Source: Nymphaea colorata
Taxonomy: Eukaryota > Streptophyta > Magnoliopsida > Nymphaeales > Nymphaeaceae
Direction of reading: 5' to 3'
Assembly (NCBI RefSeq): GCF_008831285.2
Contig: NC_045146.1
Coordinates: 20,019,149-20,083,148 of the forward strand
DNA length: 64,000 nucleotides
In this document: positions 62,101 through 64,000 of the stretch, piece by piece
Layout: the number at the start of each line of letters is the position of its first letter
Position numbering within the stretch: the first letter of the stretch is position 1
Notes under the pieces: generated by a model
Told to the model about the DNA's origin: nothing
Databases searched by the model: none
Seen by the model: the letters and a program-made list of their open reading frames with translations, nothing else
Program-made: the position numbers and the translations under genes

Positions 62101-63995
62101 TATCACGTGACCGTTTCATATCCCTTAACAGCAAGGATATAACATATTCATGACAGAAGCTCTTATATATTAAAAACTACCAAAGCACAGATGGCAACTT
62201 GTAGATTTCAATTTCCTTTAAATTAGGGTCGATACAATTCTCTTGAACACATCTATTTCTTCCATGTAGTAAAGATACCTTCTGCAAGTTCTATAGCAGG
62301 GAAAAATGAAGAATTTTCTGTAGAAGGCATAGCCATGAGCAAGCTGCATCTACCATAGACAAGAACAAGCACATTCTACACCATATCAGGTGTGTCAATA
62401 GCATTTTAAGCAAAACCTGTCCAATCACCATATTTGTTGAGAGCCTAACCTTTGGTGCTCAGGAGATGTCAGTTATGGTCCAAGACATTTTGGCTAGCTC
62501 TCAGACAGGACTTTTCTATCATTTTCTCCTTCTCTTCCAAACCATAGACTCCAAAGGGATATTCTTTTACTACTCTGCTTGCATTTTTTCCTGCTTATGG
62601 CACATGAAGTTCTTAACTGCACTTCCTTTTTAGACAAAGCCTGGTTGAATCAAATTAAAGCAGGCTAGTTTGCCTCATTTTCTATTTACTACAGCAAAGC
62701 AAGGGAAAGCAGTCAGCCATATTTTTTTCAAATTAAGGCTAGTTATTTTCAGATTACTGCTGCCTTCTTCTGATTGCATATAAAACAGGACCTCACACAT
62801 TCTTCTTTTTTTTTTTCGCTTATTCACCTTCAGCATTAACATGAAGCAACAGATCTACTCACTTATCACGTACTATGAGTTAAGATGCATGAAATGTGCA
62901 CTGATAAAGCTAAACACGATCTAATGTTAACTGCTGCACCATCTAGGAAAGGAAGGATATGAAAAATCACCACAGCTGTTGATGACATTGACAGAAAAGC
63001 ACCAACAAATATGCCGTCAGACATCTTTGCCCCGCATAACTGCACAAATGACCTTATTAATTTTAATTCAAGCAGTTTAAAAAGAAAAGAAATGTCATGA
63101 AAAAGTAACCAATAGAAGTTTCTACTGCAAACATAGTGATGATCTGAAGATAATTCTTGATGTTTACCAAAGCAGTCATGCCACACACACACATGAAGAT
63201 GACAATCTGGAGCAGACCACCAAATATAGCAACAGGACCAACGGCTTTTAACTACATAAAAAGGCAGCAGAATCATTTCCCATTCATTATAATGAATTTG
63301 ATCTAACGACACGGCTTCAGGACCAAAGTAGAGTAAAATATAAGGGGCTCATCAAACAAGTCATTGATCATCTTTCACCTACCTTTGTTAAAGAGAACTC
63401 AAGGCCCAAAGCAAATAGAAGAAAGACAACACCAAACTGTGCCACAGTTTCAACCTATTTAAGAAAAAGGCAAAAAATGTCCATGTAAACCATCAAAAAC
63501 ACAGAAAAGCTTTAGTTTAACCATCAGTAATTTATCAGGTGTATTCCAACTCCAGAGCCAGGTTTTTCCCTTCAATTAAGGACATCAATGAAGTTATATT
63601 GCAGGCTAGATAGAGGTTTCCCATCATACTTATCTCAAAGCTGATGCCATGCTAAAAGAACAATAAGCCCATCTAAACCGAGAAAGGATCTACTAGTCAA
63701 AGATTGATAACAATATAACAGGTTACCCACTCCTTAAAGGGTCATAATAATCAGCATAATTCATAAGGAAGGCGAACTACATGGAGATAACTATATAGAT
63801 ACATACACGGAAAAGGTCTCTCTCATGATAGGATAGCAATTGAAATGGCCACCTAATGTTGCAAAAGGAACCAGGCCCACAGCTACTTGCCTAATTTAAC
63901 ATAGTTCATAATAATGTTACCTGAACTATTTCGCTAACAAAACTCAGGCCCCCAGGTCCAATGACAGAACCTGCTAGGAGATAACCAGTTATCAC
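44126..63995 (-). CDS. KEA5: K+ efflux antiporter of the KEA4/5/6 clade (CPA2), 14 exons visible, N-terminus beyond the right edge
   Basis: Cation/proton antiporter 2 family; KEA4-6 proteins exchange K+ for H+ across endomembranes (Golgi/TGN). Exons (minus strand): 63921-63995, 63383-63454, 63168-63251, 62971-63039, 61842-61919, 61644-61732, 61350-61446, 59165-59218, 57338-57433, 55233-55421, 55073-55150, 44803-44847, about 44500/44505-44595, 44126 to about 44160/44167. Phases agree. Landmarks: [53 protein letters not shown], the conserved Gln-Asp pair split by an intron ([18 protein letters not shown]), [69 protein letters not shown] and a tail IEAHNRKL. About 386 residues are seen; some 190 N-terminal residues are outside. 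The last two junctions have alternative sites. The intron at 44848-55072 holds a nest of transposons. The exact paralogue (4, 5 or 6) is not settled. Confidence 0.93.
45050..45265 (+). repeat. 5' LTR remnant of the intronic gypsy element
   Basis: Begins TGTTGGGAGTCG and aligns with 54526-54655 except for an extra internal segment (about 45135-45220). It retains CTATATAGTGC. The end of the LTR is not defined. Confidence 0.7.
45320..45866 (+). pseudogene. Gag remnant of the intronic gypsy element
   Basis: Frames encode [28 protein letters not shown] and later [18 protein letters not shown], a pattern found in plant gypsy gag proteins. The frame shifts and stops between these segments. It ends at the 9-bp duplication flanking the inserted transposon at 45876. 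Confidence 0.8.
45876..47069. mobile_element. Non-autonomous DNA transposon with 9-bp target duplication, inside gypsy gag-protease
   Basis: GTACAAACC occurs on both sides (45867-45875 and 47070-47078). The inner ends are inverted: left TATGTCACCTGAGTGC, right (reverse complement) CTCTGTCACCTGGGTGC. Both ends then carry GGTGCGGGTGC arrays in inverted orientation. A 9-bp duplication is typical of Mutator-like elements, but the termini are short. The interior has a pyrimidine-rich block (about 46360-46500) and a GA-rich minisatellite (about 46560-46800), with no transposase. Captured host sequence is possible. Confidence 0.7.
47079..47249 (+). pseudogene. Gypsy protease remnant
   Basis: Resumes directly after the 9-bp duplication. 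It encodes MRMEGHL, a stop, then [13 protein letters not shown] with the aspartic-protease DTG motif, after which the frame enters a GC-rich foreign block. Confidence 0.75.
47250..48147. mobile_element. GC-rich repetitive element with GGCCCGG termini, inserted after the gypsy protease
   Basis: Both ends are dense in CGGGCCGGG and CCCGGCCC motifs in inverted orientation (47253-47370 and 47985-48145), and the interior is ordinary AT-rich DNA. The right end reads, in reverse complement, TAGGCCTGGGCATCGGGCCG, reminiscent of non-autonomous hAT-type elements of plants. Exact ends and a target duplication were not found, so the family call is tentative. Confidence 0.5.
48148..50808 (+). pseudogene. 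Reverse transcriptase, RNase H and integrase remnant of the intronic gypsy element
   Basis: Segments include [56 protein letters not shown] and FLHDI, where the catalytic YxDD has become FLHD. These are followed by [15 protein letters not shown], an RNase H tail ([15 protein letters not shown]), the integrase finger [10 protein letters not shown] and [16 protein letters not shown] 394-bp tandem duplication repeats the integrase segment (unit 1 49674-50067, unit 2 from 50068). Stops and frame changes throughout show it is inactive. It stops exactly where the copia LTR begins. Confidence 0.88.
50809..51057 (+). repeat. 5' LTR of the truncated copia element
   Basis: It has TG and CA ends, 249 bp, and is immediately followed by the 12-base tRNA-Met primer site (51058-51069). 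The host sequence at the left junction is GAAAGG, and the same GAAAGG occurs at 54012-54017 where the uninterrupted gypsy sequence resumes, consistent with a target duplication such as AAAGG. Confidence 0.85.
51160..51520 (+). repeat. GC-rich minisatellite in the copia leader
   Basis: CCGCCCAGCGCCG-like units recur many times between the primer site and gag, alternating with TGCCTGGTCTGTTTCCG-like units. They may form stable RNA structure ahead of the gag start codon. Confidence 0.7.
51599..53080 (+). CDS. Copia gag-protease open frame, fused at its end to gypsy sequence
   Basis: Translation from ATG at 51599 gives about 493 residues without a stop. It shows a copia gag N-terminus ([43 protein letters not shown]), a zinc knuckle [14 protein letters not shown], protease [13 protein letters not shown], and the beginning of the pre-integrase region (DGLYRLP, then YWHQ). 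The last residues, from 53063 on, come from the gypsy integrase repeat and end at a stop at 53078-53080. The upstream ATG at 51560 is in frame but lies in the leader. The intact frame suggests a fairly recent insertion. Confidence 0.88.
   Translation: MAASSSSTVNTNPTEIGAFRTENVPMQVITLRLTKDNYFSWSPAMTMGIAGRGRMAYIDGSNPEPARTSDVWHTWFLEDNQVKTWIVNSVSADIQPLILRKKTARDMWVVLEQMYGQKKTAIRTYQVMKTVYGIRQGTSSVAEYYGALKAKWEELDYHSDIPWHCPHDQALYVAHEWENRVFLFLAGLNDEFEGVRSQILNSGEVSSIEDVYSCVEAEEQRRLVTKEGKREFVPYNERSALVSRGPGGPSRSLRRCTHCKKTGHTVDYCWDLHPEKKGNRGRSLTGRTPVSEVQASSGEKVSISADQLRELRAYLGRLDVNKTETSEGTTANHALAAIGNQGNSSVGEWIVDSGATHHMTGNPKLFHEYKLSSGRERVSLADGSSTCVAGEGTLSLLDKFHVQGALHVPQFPLNLLSVSRLTKELNCELIFSADRCVLQDLVTGKRIGIGLASDGLYRLPIRVATALLTAIRKTDKRREDCLQSFMYWHQGIH
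53063..54017 (+). repeat. Second copy of 955 bp of gypsy integrase sequence
   Basis: Aligns without gaps to 49854-50808 (constant offset 3,209) with five substitutions. It begins within CATCAAGG, shared by both partners at the junction with copia sequence. It ends at GAAAGG, after which gypsy sequence continues uninterrupted. It therefore overlaps in content with the part left of the copia element. Confidence 0.93.
54018..54525 (+). pseudogene. C-terminal integrase and chromodomain-like remnant of the gypsy element
   Basis: Encodes [11 protein letters not shown]-like and [10 protein letters not shown] segments, then [20 protein letters not shown], the W-E pattern of a chromodomain. It is followed by a stop and the polypurine-like AAGGGGGACTAG just before the 3' LTR. 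The frame is broken upstream. Confidence 0.8.
54526..54655 (+). repeat. 3' LTR remnant of the intronic gypsy element
   Basis: Starts TGTTAGGAGTCGG after a polypurine-like tract and keeps CATATATAGTGC. It is shorter than the 5' copy, lacking its internal segment, and its outer end cannot be placed. Confidence 0.7.
61050..61210. repeat. Possible fragment of the GTTTGATAGCC inverted-repeat family in a KEA intron
   Basis: TTTGATAGCCTCAGACTTGAGATC resembles the terminus of the element at 22353-23178. No matching right end was found, so it may be a truncated copy. Confidence 0.35.
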
Positions 63996-64000
63996 CTGAA

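Noticed and set aside
1-64000. CRISPR array, rRNA or bacterial-type operon
   Set aside because: No regularly spaced short repeats and no rRNA signatures were seen; the genes have spliceosomal introns.

Overview
The window is nuclear DNA from a flowering plant. Four host genes have plant-specific families and GT-AG introns, and long AT-rich intergenic stretches hold LTR retrotransposons, a TRIM element, inverted-repeat elements and microsatellites. I could not name the lineage from sequence alone. All exon models were derived by hand from splice signals, reading phase and family motifs.

Layout. At 1-159 (minus) the first exon of an unidentified gene runs off the left edge. At 897-8448 (minus) lies a complete 27-exon ERECTA-family receptor kinase, closest to ERL1/ERL2; the exons sum to exactly 979 codons plus stop. 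At 12105-17658 (plus) is a young Ty3/gypsy chromovirus with near-identical LTRs and a 1,496-codon open frame, damaged by a 46-bp tandem duplication in gag and a shortened 3' LTR. At 20413-20894 (minus) is a complete 482-bp TRIM with a TCCTT target duplication. At 22353-23178 is a non-autonomous element bounded by inverted repeats. At 23693-25434 (minus) is a five-exon short-chain dehydrogenase of the neomenthol/salutaridine reductase type (306 aa). At 30290-31420 (minus) is a decayed Ty1/copia remnant. At 33958-35566 (minus) is a growth-regulating factor (QLQ, WRC and TQL motifs) with a miR396 target site. From 44126 to beyond the right edge (minus) runs a KEA-type K+/H+ antiporter of the KEA4/5/6 clade, with 14 exons visible.

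The most complex region is the 10.2-kb KEA intron at 44848-55072. It contains an old Ty3/gypsy element in the opposite orientation to the host gene. That element was invaded by a 1.19-kb inverted-repeat transposon with a 9-bp target duplication, by a GC-rich element, and by a Ty1/copia element. The copia copy keeps its 5' LTR, gag and protease, then joins at a CATCAAGG microhomology to a second 955-bp copy of gypsy integrase sequence. The arrangement suggests illegitimate unequal recombination.

The host genes show no operon-like relationship. ERL kinases and GRFs both act in organ growth, but nothing here suggests they are linked beyond chance. I found no evidence of an undescribed enzymatic or defence system. 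The unusual content is the structural history of the transposable elements.
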